Below, in pieces: positions 1 to 5,686 of a stretch of 7,542 nucleotides of DNA. Location: NCBI GenBank assembly GCA_016199255.1, contig JACQHA010000290.1, forward strand, positions 1 through 7,542. Direction: 5' to 3'. Under the pieces are notes generated by a model. It was not told the DNA's origin and searched no databases. It worked only from the letters and a program-made list of their open reading frames with translations. Every line of letters starts with the position of its first letter. Within the stretch, counting starts at the first letter, position 1. This DNA comes from Deinococcus sp. (lineage in GTDB: Bacteria; Deinococcota; Deinococci; JACQHA01). The position numbers and the translations under genes were made by a program.

Positions 1-1
1 G

Positions 2-337
2 CAGCAGCGGCTGGACCTGGATTGTCCCGACGACTTAGCGGTAGTAGCCGACCGGCCCAAGCTCAAGGCAGCGCTGATCAACTTGCTCGATGGCGCAGTG
101 AAGGGGGCCTCTCCTGGGGGGGTGGTGGCCCTCACCTGTTATCAGACCGGGGAGCAGCTGCGCCTCCAGGTGGCCACCGATCTGCAGCTGGGCAACCCCT
201 CGGCCAGCCTGGGGCTGAGCATTGTGCGGCGGCTGATGGAGCTCCAGGGCGGCACAGTGCTGGTAGAAAGTGGCTCCAGCGGCACTATCTGCGCCCTGCT
301 GCTGCCTCTCCGCTCTGCCGGAGAAGCACTTGGCTAG
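2..337 (+). CDS. C-terminal ATPase domain of a degenerate histidine kinase (partial)
   Basis: This is the last 111 codons of a gene that enters from the left edge, ending at TAG. It reads as the catalytic ATP-binding (HATPase_c) domain of a sensor histidine kinase. An N-box-like segment lies at visible residues 18-34 (RPKLKAALINLLDGAVK), a G2-like segment at 69-75 (SLGLSIV), then the usual helix and strand RRLMELQGGTVLVES and a C-terminal strand ending in LLLPL. The domain is eroded. The second N-box Asn, which normally helps hold Mg-ATP, is Gly31. The G1 box DxGxG reads DLQLG (residues 60-64). The stretch between G1 and G2, normally the F box and ATP lid of a few dozen residues, is only about four residues. 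Family membership is fairly sure. Loss of kinase activity is inferred, and the sensor and dimerisation parts lie outside the window. The next gene starts 83 nt downstream on the same strand. Confidence 0.8.
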   Translation, partial: QQRLDLDCPDDLAVVADRPKLKAALINLLDGAVKGASPGGVVALTCYQTGEQLRLQVATDLQLGNPSASLGLSIVRRLMELQGGTVLVESGSSGTICALLLPLRSAGEALG

Positions 338-385
338 CCCAGTGAGAATCCTGTGAGCTTACGGTAATAGGCCCTGGGGTACGGT

Positions 386-422
386 ACAGTCCCGCGGGAG
401 GCGGGGAACCTGGAGGGACTGT
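386..422 (+). promoter_or_regulatory. Hairpin covering the ribosome binding site of the 421-783 gene
   Basis: ACAGTCCC (386-393) is a perfect inverted repeat of GGGACTGT (415-422), with a 21-nt G-rich loop. The right arm takes in the end of the Shine-Dalgarno site (GGAGG, 412-416) and the first two bases of the GTG start codon (421-423). In RNA this stem would hide the start, so it could modulate translation. The repeat is seen directly; the regulatory role is inferred. The Shine-Dalgarno to start spacing is short (4 nt), which already suggests modest translation. Confidence 0.4.
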
Positions 423-783
423 GCAGAACAGAAAAAGCGTCATTTTCCTGGGTATCTTGTCCATCTTGGCGCTCGGCTCAGCTTGGGCAGCGGTCACCAT
501 CTTCGAGGACCCGGTGACGGTATTTGAGGACAGCATCAGGGCGCGGGTGGTGGTGCACTTCCGCGGCCAGGTAGCGGCGGGGGCCTTCTCAGTGGCGGGT
601 GTAGACAACGTGGAAGTCCAGCAGCTACCTCATTCCTGCCTAGATGCCGCGACCTTAAGCGCCATCCGGAGCAGCGTCAGCAGCGCCGTGGGCGGTGTGG
701 GCGCGCAGTCCAACCGGGGCCAGCTGGCTAAGGCAGTGCGGGACGCCGTTAAGAGCGTGCTTGCGGGCTATAGCTGCGGCTGA
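421..783 (+). CDS. Small exported protein of unknown function
   Basis: A 120-residue protein that I do not recognise. Residues 1-23 form a clear signal peptide: NRK at the N-terminus, the hydrophobic core VIFLGILSILALG, and a small-residue end SAWA before AVTIFED. The mature protein is about 97 residues and begins with a tandem motif, VTIFED (25-30) then VTVFED (32-37). A beta-rich segment follows (ARVVVHFRG, 41-49), then a C-terminal half that looks helical (LDAATLSAIRSSVSSAV and GQLAKAVRDAVKSVLAG). The only two cysteines, C73 and C119 near the C-terminus, could form a disulfide outside the membrane. The GTG start is chosen because GGAGG precedes it and the signal peptide begins there. It follows the histidine-kinase-like gene on the same strand and faces the TSP3 gene across a palindromic terminator. 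A role as an exported sensor partner or a surface protein is only a guess from position. Confidence 0.75.
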   Translation: MQNRKSVIFLGILSILALGSAWAAVTIFEDPVTVFEDSIRARVVVHFRGQVAAGAFSVAGVDNVEVQQLPHSCLDAATLSAIRSSVSSAVGGVGAQSNRGQLAKAVRDAVKSVLAGYSCG

Positions 784-802
784 AGCAGTAACCAGCATCA
801 GC

Positions 803-826
803 CGGGCCGCCTCTAGAGGCGGCCCG
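803..826. terminator. Perfect 24-bp palindrome, bidirectional terminator between convergent genes
   Basis: Positions 803-826 are a perfect GC-rich palindrome centred on CTAG (arms read CGGGCCGCCTCT and its complement). It sits 20 nt after the TGA of the + strand gene at 421-783. It also contains the TAG stop (815-813) of the minus-strand TSP3 gene, so the last three codons of that gene (Gly-Arg-Leu) form part of the stem. No long T-run follows on either strand, so termination may be weak or need a factor. The placement between convergent genes supports a shared terminator. Confidence 0.6.
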
Positions 827-2141
827 CTTCGTCATGGTCGCTGATGCCGTCGCCGTCGCTGTCCAGGTCCAGGAAGTTGGGAACCCCGTCGCCATCGGCG
901 TCGCCGGTGCCCTCGTCCCGGTCGTTCACGCCGTCGCCATCGCTATCGGGATCTAAGGAGTTGGGAAGGCGGTCGCTGTCAGGGTCGCTATCTCCCTCAA
1001 TATCATCCCACAGCCCGTCACTGTCGCTGTCTAGCCGGCCGGGGGCTGGGGTATCGGTGTTGCCGTCGCCGTCACTATCCAGGTCTAGGAAGTTAGGAAC
1101 TGTGTCGTCGTCAGTGTCACCCACCCCCTCGTCCCGGTCACTGATGCCGTCCCCGTCAGAGTCAGTGTCCAGGTAGTTGGGGAGGCCATCGGCGTCAGGG
1201 TCAGGCTCCCCCAGCACTTCCAGGGCATCGGGGATGCCATCGCCGTCGCTGTCTGGGTCCAGGAAATTGGGGACCGCGTCGCCATCAGTGTCGGTGGTTC
1301 CCTCCATGGTGTCATCAATGCCGTCCCCATCGGCGTCTAGGTCCAGGTAAGCCGGTAGGCTGTCGCCGTCGGCATCCTGCAGGCCTTCGGCGGCGTCGTC
1401 AATGCCGTCGCCGTCAGAGTCCGGGTCCAGATAGTTGGGGAGGCCATCGCCGTCGGGATCGCGGGTAGCCTCCAGGCTGTCAGAGAGGCTATCGCCGTCG
1501 CTATCCGTGTCCAGGTAGTTGGGGACCATGTCGCCGTCGGCGTCCTGCAGGCCTTCGGCGGCATCGTCAATGCCGTCGCCGTCAGAGTCTGTGTCCAGGA
1601 AGTTAGGGAGGCCATCGCCATCAGCATCGGTGGGCACCAGGCTAGCGGCCACGCCGGAGCGGCCCAGGACAGTCAGCTCGGCCAGGCCAGCCACGGTGCG
1701 CCCTTCAGTAGTCAGGCCGACCAGGTGCACAGCGCTCAGGGCCCGCACCAGGTTGATGTCCAGGTCTAGGTCGAAGCGGGGTGGGCTCAGGTCCACCTCC
1801 TGGGCCAGTACCACATTTCCAGTGGTGTCCAGGAACTCGATCCTAGCCCGGGTAAGGTTGAAGCCGGTGGCGAACTCCCGGTTCCCCCGGAGCTGCACCT
1901 GGGTGACCACCACTGGCTCGGGGAACAGGAGTTCCAGCCGGTAGGTGCCCGAGGCGCCAGCGTCAGTGAACCAGGAGGTGGCTAGATTGCCATCCACCGC
2001 CCGGTTGGCGCCAAAGCCCGGCACCTGGCCGCTGGCGCGCACCTCCAGCCCGCTCAGGGCGCTGAGCACCGTCTCCTGGGCCTCCTGGGCGCCTGCTATA
2101 GCCACCAGTGCCAGGATGAGGGCTAGAGCGGTGCGTCCCAT
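813..2141 (-). CDS. Exported discoidin-like / thrombospondin type 3 repeat calcium-binding protein
   Basis: A 442-residue secreted protein. Residues 1-18 are a signal peptide (MGRTALALILALVAIAGA, then QEAQ). Residues about 28-162 look like an F5/8 type C (discoidin) domain, a beta-sandwich that often binds carbohydrate or other surface ligands. It shows the usual features GANRAVDGNLATSW (44-57), a YRLELLFPEPVVVTQVQLRGN strand pair, and a closing strand AGLAELTVLG. Residues 172-438 are about ten thrombospondin type 3 units, mostly 28 residues, with the pattern DxDGDGLPNxLDxDSDGDGIxDxxE. In this family the Asp side chains bind calcium and stiffen the rod. The protein stops right after the last unit with no anchor, sorting motif or OmpA domain, and has no cysteine. 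The ATG at 2141 has AAGGAGGGG five bases upstream. It lies 96 nt after the Ig-module gene on the same strand and is probably co-transcribed with it. Adhesion or matrix function is inferred. Confidence 0.88.
   Translation of the reverse strand: MGRTALALILALVAIAGAQEAQETVLSALSGLEVRASGQVPGFGANRAVDGNLATSWFTDAGASGTYRLELLFPEPVVVTQVQLRGNREFATGFNLTRARIEFLDTTGNVVLAQEVDLSPPRFDLDLDINLVRALSAVHLVGLTTEGRTVAGLAELTVLGRSGVAASLVPTDADGDGLPNFLDTDSDGDGIDDAAEGLQDADGDMVPNYLDTDSDGDSLSDSLEATRDPDGDGLPNYLDPDSDGDGIDDAAEGLQDADGDSLPAYLDLDADGDGIDDTMEGTTDTDGDAVPNFLDPDSDGDGIPDALEVLGEPDPDADGLPNYLDTDSDGDGISDRDEGVGDTDDDTVPNFLDLDSDGDGNTDTPAPGRLDSDSDGLWDDIEGDSDPDSDRLPNSLDPDSDGDGVNDRDEGTGDADGDGVPNFLDLDSDGDGISDHDEAGRL
828..1628 (-). 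repeat. In-frame array of ~84-bp TSP3-encoding repeats
   Basis: About ten tandem units, mostly 84 bp (28 codons), encode residues 172-438 of the TSP3 protein. Units differ in length where sequence was inserted (near residues 309-313 and 361-370) or lost (the short unit at residues 371-385). Most copies have diverged at the DNA level. Two segments are an exception: 1531-1589 and 1363-1421 agree at 57 of 59 positions by hand count and are exactly 168 bp, two units, apart. This fits growth by unequal recombination or slippage of a two-unit block. Confidence 0.85.
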
Positions 2142-2194
2142 GTTCCCCTCCTTGCTTCTTCAAACGTCGCCTGGAGGTGGTTGTTCCCAAAGCA

Positions 2195-2217
2195 GAGGGC
2201 CCCCACTGGGGGCCCTC
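2195..2217 (-). terminator. Strong hairpin between the Ig-module and TSP3 genes (attenuator or terminator)
   Basis: GAGGGCCCCC (2195-2204) pairs perfectly with GGGGGCCCTC (2208-2217) around a 3-nt loop, 20 nt after the TAA of the Ig-module gene. On the minus strand it is followed only by CTTTG, so the T-run is weak. The hairpin could terminate part of the transcription, lowering the TSP3 gene relative to the Ig-module gene. It could also simply protect the upstream message from 3' decay. Confidence 0.6.
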
Positions 2218-2237
2218 CTCTGGCTAAGTCCGGGGAA

Positions 2238-5180
2238 TTACCGAATGTCGCTGAGCACCAGCAAATTGAGGCGTACTGTGGGCTGCGTGGGGTCAGTGAG
2301 GTCGTTGATGCGCAGCCGCACCTCGCCGCTTACGGTGCTGGCGGTGGCGGAGGCGACGAACTCGCCCAAGTAGATGCCGTCGTTGAGATAGGCGTCGGCG
2401 AACACGTCGCCCTGGCCGCCGTCATCGAGCAGCAAGCCACCACTCACCGCACTGCCGTTGCCGACCTCAATAGTAAAGATGATGTTGTGGTCAGGTACTG
2501 GATTGCCGAACTCGTCTGTGGCGAATACCATGATGGCCGCAGTCTCCCGGGGGTCCAGCACGTTCGGGAAGGCAATGGCGGTCAGGATTGTGGGGGAGCC
2601 TAGGTTTAAGAAGGCCCGGGAGCTGGGCAGACCAGAGGTGACCCGGTCAGTGACCAGGAACTGCACCGGCTGGAAGGCGGCGCCAGCCTGGTAGACCGCG
2701 GTCTGGATATGGTCGTTGGCCACCAGGTCGCTGCCGGTGCCATCGTTGATGGGATCGTCAATGATCCGGCCACCGCCCTGCACAATGTCGATGTCGTAGC
2801 GGTCGCTGACGAACTCCTCCAGCCGGTCAGTGTTGGCGTCGAAGTCGATAATGTCAATGGTGGCCAGGCTGAGCTGGTCGGCTGGCAGCCGCGGCGGGAA
2901 CACAAACAGCCTTGGACCCTGGTTGGGCTCAAGGGCCACTTGCACGTTGCCGATGATGGTCTCGCCAGAGTCGTTGATCAGCGTGGCGCGTGTTATGGGA
3001 TTAACGTCCCCTTGGCGGTTAGCCGCACCAGCCACAGCGCCGGCCTGGTAGGTGTTCACGTAGACGCCAGTGCCCAGCCCGCCTACACCAGCGACCAGCT
3101 CGGCGGTGGCGCCAGTCACCAGACCGGTGTTGCGGGTCACCCTGAACTCCACAAACTGATCGGTGACCGCCAGCTCGTTCTGGTTGGTGGCCAGGGCTAC
3201 CAGCAGGGCCTCGCTAAGGCCATCGGCGTTCAGGGGCAGCTTACCAATCGTAGTCACGCCGGTGGCGCGGTTACGGGCCGCCTGCACAGCCGCCGGGGCG
3301 GCGCCTTCGACGAAGCACTCAGACCGAGGATCAAGGTTCCGGGGATCTGGTGCGGCACCTGTATCGCCAATAAACCGGAAGAATCTCCTGCCCAGTGGAT
3401 CAAAGCCCCCCTCGCAGATCCTCTCGAAGAGACTAGCGTTGGAGCCAAATACCTCCTTGGAGGGGAAGAAATCGACAGCAATGCCATTGGGATCACCAGC
3501 CACCTGTACCACGTTGATCTCAACGTCCACCTGGGGGCGCTGTACCGAGGACAGATCAGTGAAGCGGATCCGGGCGAGGCCCACAGCAGTGTCCGACACG
3601 TAGGTGGCCTGGTACACGCCAGAGCCAAAGCCAGACTCCAGCGGGATCTCGGCTACTTCGGTGATAGCGCCAGGACCGGCAATGACCTCGGCGTTCAGGA
3701 GATCAGCGGTGAGGCCAGGCACCAGGACGCCCCGGCCGTCCCGCACCGTCACCGAGATAGTGCTGATGTTCTCCTGCAGGGGCTCGACGCCGCTGGCAGG
3801 CAGCCTGGTGATCTCCTCCGGGAAGGCAAAGGCACTTAGGACCGAGGTCTCAAAGAGGCGGATGGGCACCTCGTCCGAGAGGAACTGGGTGCCGTCGGCA
3901 ATGGTGACCCGCACCACGTCGTCCACGAAACTCGCGTTGCCAGCAGCGTCCACAATGCGCCGGGAGGGGGTATTGCCAGCGGTGTATACTGCCGCATAGC
4001 GGCCGTTGTCTGCGATAATGGCACCGCCATCCACACCGCTGATAGTGCCAGTGCCGCGTACCACGTTGAACGTCACAGTCTTGTTGTTCACCGGACGACC
4101 ACGCCCATCCACGAGGTAGGCCATTACCGTCGCCTGGTCCTCCTGATTTGCGTTCAGCGTCTGGTTGTCGGCTAGTATGAAGATCTCACGTACTTCTTGT
4201 GGGTTGACGTTGGCACCCCCGATACCCGGGATAGGTTCGCTTGGTGTATCAAGCTGGTTGAATGACTCCAAGTACACCTCACCCTCACTGCCAGGAAGAG
4301 GGGGGACTCCGGGAGGGAGAGGGGCCAGGGCAAGAGTGCCTGGATCTGGTGGGTCGAGCAGCGCTACTAGGCTGGTGATGCTCGGTAGGCCGTTGGCACT
4401 GGTAGCCAACAGGTTCTGGACATTAGTCGGATTAGTCGGCCCCGCAGGTTGTGTGCCATCGACGAGTTTGTCTAGATCTGCCACCTCTACCAGGTTGAAG
4501 GTTAAACTCTCAAAGGGTAATCGGCCATCTGGGCGCAGGTCGTTGGAGCTAGTCCAGGTGGCCTTGATCTGCACTTGGCCAGCGGTGTTGCCAGCGAAGA
4601 AGCGGGCTACGTAGCGGCCGTCGCCCAGTGGGATGGCGTCTACCGCCTGGTTCTGGGAGAACACCTGGCTGAGGATGGTGGAGGTCACAGCGCTGTCGCT
4701 CTCGGTGCCCAGCGTCACTTCCTCCAGGCCGGGGGCGAGCTGTTCTAAGACGTTCTCGCCAAGAGGGGTGTTGTCCAGGGTGGCAATCCCAGCCTCGATC
4801 TCGATTCGCACCGTCTCCTCAGGCAGGATGTTGCCCCGGGCATCCACCAGGAACACGGTAACAGTGGCTGCCTGGGTGCTGTCAGAGGTGAGCTGGATCT
4901 CAGAGGCGCAGACAGCGATCAGGTCCTCGCGCAGACCTAGCCGTGTCTCTCGGCCTGCGCGGTTGGTCAGTATTACAATGTCACGATCGGTGATAGGGTC
5001 GGTGGGATTGTCACGGTCGGGACCGTCTAGCTGACCGTTGCGGTCTAGGTCCGTATCGGCTAGACCGTTGCCGGAACACACAACCCGCGCTGGCGGTACA
5101 CTCTCCACCGAGATCTGGGCCAGCGCGGCGCCACTAGTAAGTAGTGCCAGCAATATAAAAACTCCACCGAATTTACGCAT
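2238..5180 (-). CDS. Large exported protein of invasin-like Ig modules
   Basis: A 980-residue secreted, probably filamentous protein. I start it at the ATG at 5180, which begins a textbook signal peptide (MRKFGGVFILLALLTSGAALA, then Q22) and has GGAAGGAG upstream; the ATG at 5219 would add 13 unhelpful residues. Residues 42-52 hold an EF-hand/dockerin-like calcium loop (DTDLDRNGQLD). About six Ig-like beta-sandwich modules of the bacterial invasin/intimin (Big) type follow at roughly 93-233, 332-445, 449-560, 565-752, 756-861 and 865-977. A Pro-rich linker at 238-325 separates the first two. Typical marks are the turn D-x-x-G-x-P/V (DGRGRP, DEFGNPVP) and a recurring strand such as DGRYVARFFAGNTAG, NGRYAAVYTAGNT or GVYQATYVSDTAVG. 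The four cysteines fall in two pairs (C35/C91 and C589/C622) suited to disulfides. No LPxTG, lipobox, C-terminal transmembrane helix or beta-barrel is visible. Adhesion or a structural surface role is inferred from the fold. Confidence 0.88.
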   Translation of the reverse strand: MRKFGGVFILLALLTSGAALAQISVESVPPARVVCSGNGLADTDLDRNGQLDGPDRDNPTDPITDRDIVILTNRAGRETRLGLREDLIAVCASEIQLTSDSTQAATVTVFLVDARGNILPEETVRIEIEAGIATLDNTPLGENVLEQLAPGLEEVTLGTESDSAVTSTILSQVFSQNQAVDAIPLGDGRYVARFFAGNTAGQVQIKATWTSSNDLRPDGRLPFESLTFNLVEVADLDKLVDGTQPAGPTNPTNVQNLLATSANGLPSITSLVALLDPPDPGTLALAPLPPGVPPLPGSEGEVYLESFNQLDTPSEPIPGIGGANVNPQEVREIFILADNQTLNANQEDQATVMAYLVDGRGRPVNNKTVTFNVVRGTGTISGVDGGAIIADNGRYAAVYTAGNTPSRRIVDAAGNASFVDDVVRVTIADGTQFLSDEVPIRLFETSVLSAFAFPEEITRLPASGVEPLQENISTISVTVRDGRGVLVPGLTADLLNAEVIAGPGAITEVAEIPLESGFGSGVYQATYVSDTAVGLARIRFTDLSSVQRPQVDVEINVVQVAGDPNGIAVDFFPSKEVFGSNASLFERICEGGFDPLGRRFFRFIGDTGAAPDPRNLDPRSECFVEGAAPAAVQAARNRATGVTTIGKLPLNADGLSEALLVALATNQNELAVTDQFVEFRVTRNTGLVTGATAELVAGVGGLGTGVYVNTYQAGAVAGAANRQGDVNPITRATLINDSGETIIGNVQVALEPNQGPRLFVFPPRLPADQLSLATIDIIDFDANTDRLEEFVSDRYDIDIVQGGGRIIDDPINDGTGSDLVANDHIQTAVYQAGAAFQPVQFLVTDRVTSGLPSSRAFLNLGSPTILTAIAFPNVLDPRETAAIMVFATDEFGNPVPDHNIIFTIEVGNGSAVSGGLLLDDGGQGDVFADAYLNDGIYLGEFVASATASTVSGEVRLRINDLTDPTQPTVRLNLLVLSDIR

Positions 5181-5189
5181 AACTACTAC

Positions 5190-5210
5190 ACTCCTTCCGA
5201 AGTCTGGAGT
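5190..5210 (-). promoter_or_regulatory. Hairpin covering the ribosome binding site of the Ig-module gene
   Basis: ACTCC (5190-5194) is the inverse of GGAGT (5206-5210), giving a 5-bp stem with an 11-nt loop in the minus-strand transcript. One arm is the Shine-Dalgarno GGAG itself (5194-5191), ten bases from the ATG at 5180. The stem is short, so any control of translation is a weak inference. Its position fits a leader that is also regulated by termination just upstream. Confidence 0.3.
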
Positions 5211-5249
5211 CTGAATCATACCTCAAGCATTCACCGGTGCTGTTCCCAC

Positions 5250-5278
5250 AAAAAAAGCGCTGAAGCGCCCTCGGGAAC
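5250..5278 (-). terminator. Intrinsic terminator in the leader of the Ig-module gene
   Basis: On the minus strand GCGC (5268-5265), loop TTCA, GCGC (5260-5257) is followed at once by seven T (5256-5250). Wobble pairs with the U-run can lengthen the stem. GTTCCC (5278-5273) and GGGAAC (5247-5242) flank it and could pair with each other, enclosing the whole terminator. It lies 70 nt upstream of the ATG at 5180 and about 200 nt after the predicted transcription start. It would either end a separate small RNA or act as an attenuator that must be read through to express the exported proteins. Confidence 0.65.
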
Positions 5279-5429
5279 TAAAAAGATCACCGGCTCCGCC
5301 CACTGACGGACTTGCCTCCTCCTTTTCGCACTGCCCCGGGTATCCCGGTCCTGACTGATCCACGCGCTGCCCCGGCGTCGGGCCCCGGGACGCGCATCGC
5401 ACCTGCCGCCCTCCATGGATATAAGGATA

Positions 5430-5447
5430 GAACTGACCGGTCAGTTC
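5430..5447. promoter_or_regulatory. 18-bp perfect palindrome, candidate repressor operator
   Basis: GAACTGACCGGTCAGTTC is a perfect palindrome. It begins about five bases after the predicted transcription start of the promoter at 5487-5459. It also overlaps the -35 of a second possible promoter, CTGACC (5444-5439), 17 nt, TATCCA (5421-5416). Symmetric sites with a central ACCGGT-type core suit dimeric repressors such as the TetR family, and a bound protein here would block initiation. No regulator gene lies in the window, so the protein partner is unknown. Confidence 0.55.
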
Positions 5448-5458
5448 CATCGCCGGCA

Positions 5459-5487
5459 AGGTTAGCACAGGCCACACCCTTTGTCAA
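5459..5487 (-). promoter_or_regulatory. Sigma-70-type promoter for the leader RNA and Ig-module gene
   Basis: The minus strand carries a consensus -35 TTGACA (5487-5482), a spacer of exactly 17 nt, and TAACCT (5464-5459), which keeps the important TA and final T of the -10 box. Transcription would start near 5452. The nearest gene downstream is the Ig-module gene, about 270 nt away. The perfect -35 with ideal spacing, and the palindrome right at the start site, support the call; the weak -10 would suit a regulated promoter. Confidence 0.6.
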
Positions 5488-5582
5488 CCGCAATGGCCCA
5501 AAGGTCACGTCCGGCACGAAATCCTCCTGCCAGTTGACCTGGATTGGGTCTTTGGTGTTGCACGCCTGTCTTTCCCTTTCCC

Positions 5583-5638
5583 AGCGGCCCCATGGAGTGG
5601 CACCAGCCGCTTGGAGCTCTAGGTGGCTGGGCCACCTA
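5583..5638 (-). terminator. Two hairpins after rpe, possible transcript end
   Basis: The first hairpin on the minus strand is TAGGTGGC/GCCACCTA (8 bp, 3-nt loop; 5638-5620), about 50 nt after the rpe stop. The second pairs AGCGGC with GCCGCT (5611-5606 and 5588-5583) around a 17-nt loop. Neither is followed by a T-run, so they may be 3' stabilisers or weak, factor-assisted terminators. They separate rpe from the next promoter. Confidence 0.35.
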
Positions 5639-5686
5639 AGCTGCAGTGTTTTAGCAGATTTCCTGGCGCGTTGCAACCATAGGCTC

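Larger units (their letters stand above)
5250..5452 (-). ncRNA. Candidate structured leader RNA or ~200-nt small RNA
   Basis: The stretch runs from the predicted start to the seven-T terminator and has no convincing ORF. Complementary pieces on the minus strand are: the 18-nt palindrome 5447-5430; GCGC 5395-5392 with 5367-5364, enclosing CCCGG 5389-5385 with CCGGG 5375-5371; CCGGG 5348-5344 with CCCGG 5340-5336 around a 3-nt loop; TCCG 5310-5307 with CGGA 5298-5295, extended by GGC 5316-5314 with GCC 5294-5292; and GATCA 5360-5356 with TGATC 5289-5285, which closes the last two and is followed by TTTTT (5284-5280). I compared it by eye with the cobalamin, TPP, FMN, glycine, SAM, c-di-GMP and T-box signatures, and with SRP, 6S and RNase P RNA, and saw no match. 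GC-rich DNA pairs easily, so the fold itself is uncertain. Confidence 0.4.

Noticed and set aside
355..425. Cobalamin-riboswitch-like pieces (GGTAATAGG followed by CAGTCCCGCGG).
   Set aside because: The order and the conserved B12 box do not fit, and the stretch is far too short for the full aptamer.
285..608. A 107-codon minus-strand frame opposite the histidine-kinase end and the small exported protein.
   Set aside because: It spans two genes on the other strand and shows no family features.
844..1176. A Ser/Pro/Arg-rich + strand frame (SPSLSRSRKLG repeats).
   Set aside because: It is the antisense reading of the TSP3 repeats; the repetition comes from the Asp-rich codons on the other strand.
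828..1628. CRISPR array.
   Set aside because: The repeats are contiguous, in frame and encode TSP3 units; there are no unique spacers between identical repeats.
2709..3839. A 376-codon open frame on the + strand opposite the Ig-module gene.
   Set aside because: It mirrors the codon structure of the minus-strand gene, has low-complexity composition without domains, and the opposing frame has a signal peptide and clear Ig modules.
5217..5219. ATG at 5219 as the start of the Ig-module gene.
   Set aside because: It adds 13 residues before a complete signal peptide and its GAGG is only one base away from the start.
5285..5345. Resemblance of the GGAGGCAAGTCC segment to SRP RNA, RNase P RNA or B12 core motifs.
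   Set aside because: Only short G-rich fragments match; the universally conserved loops of those RNAs are absent.
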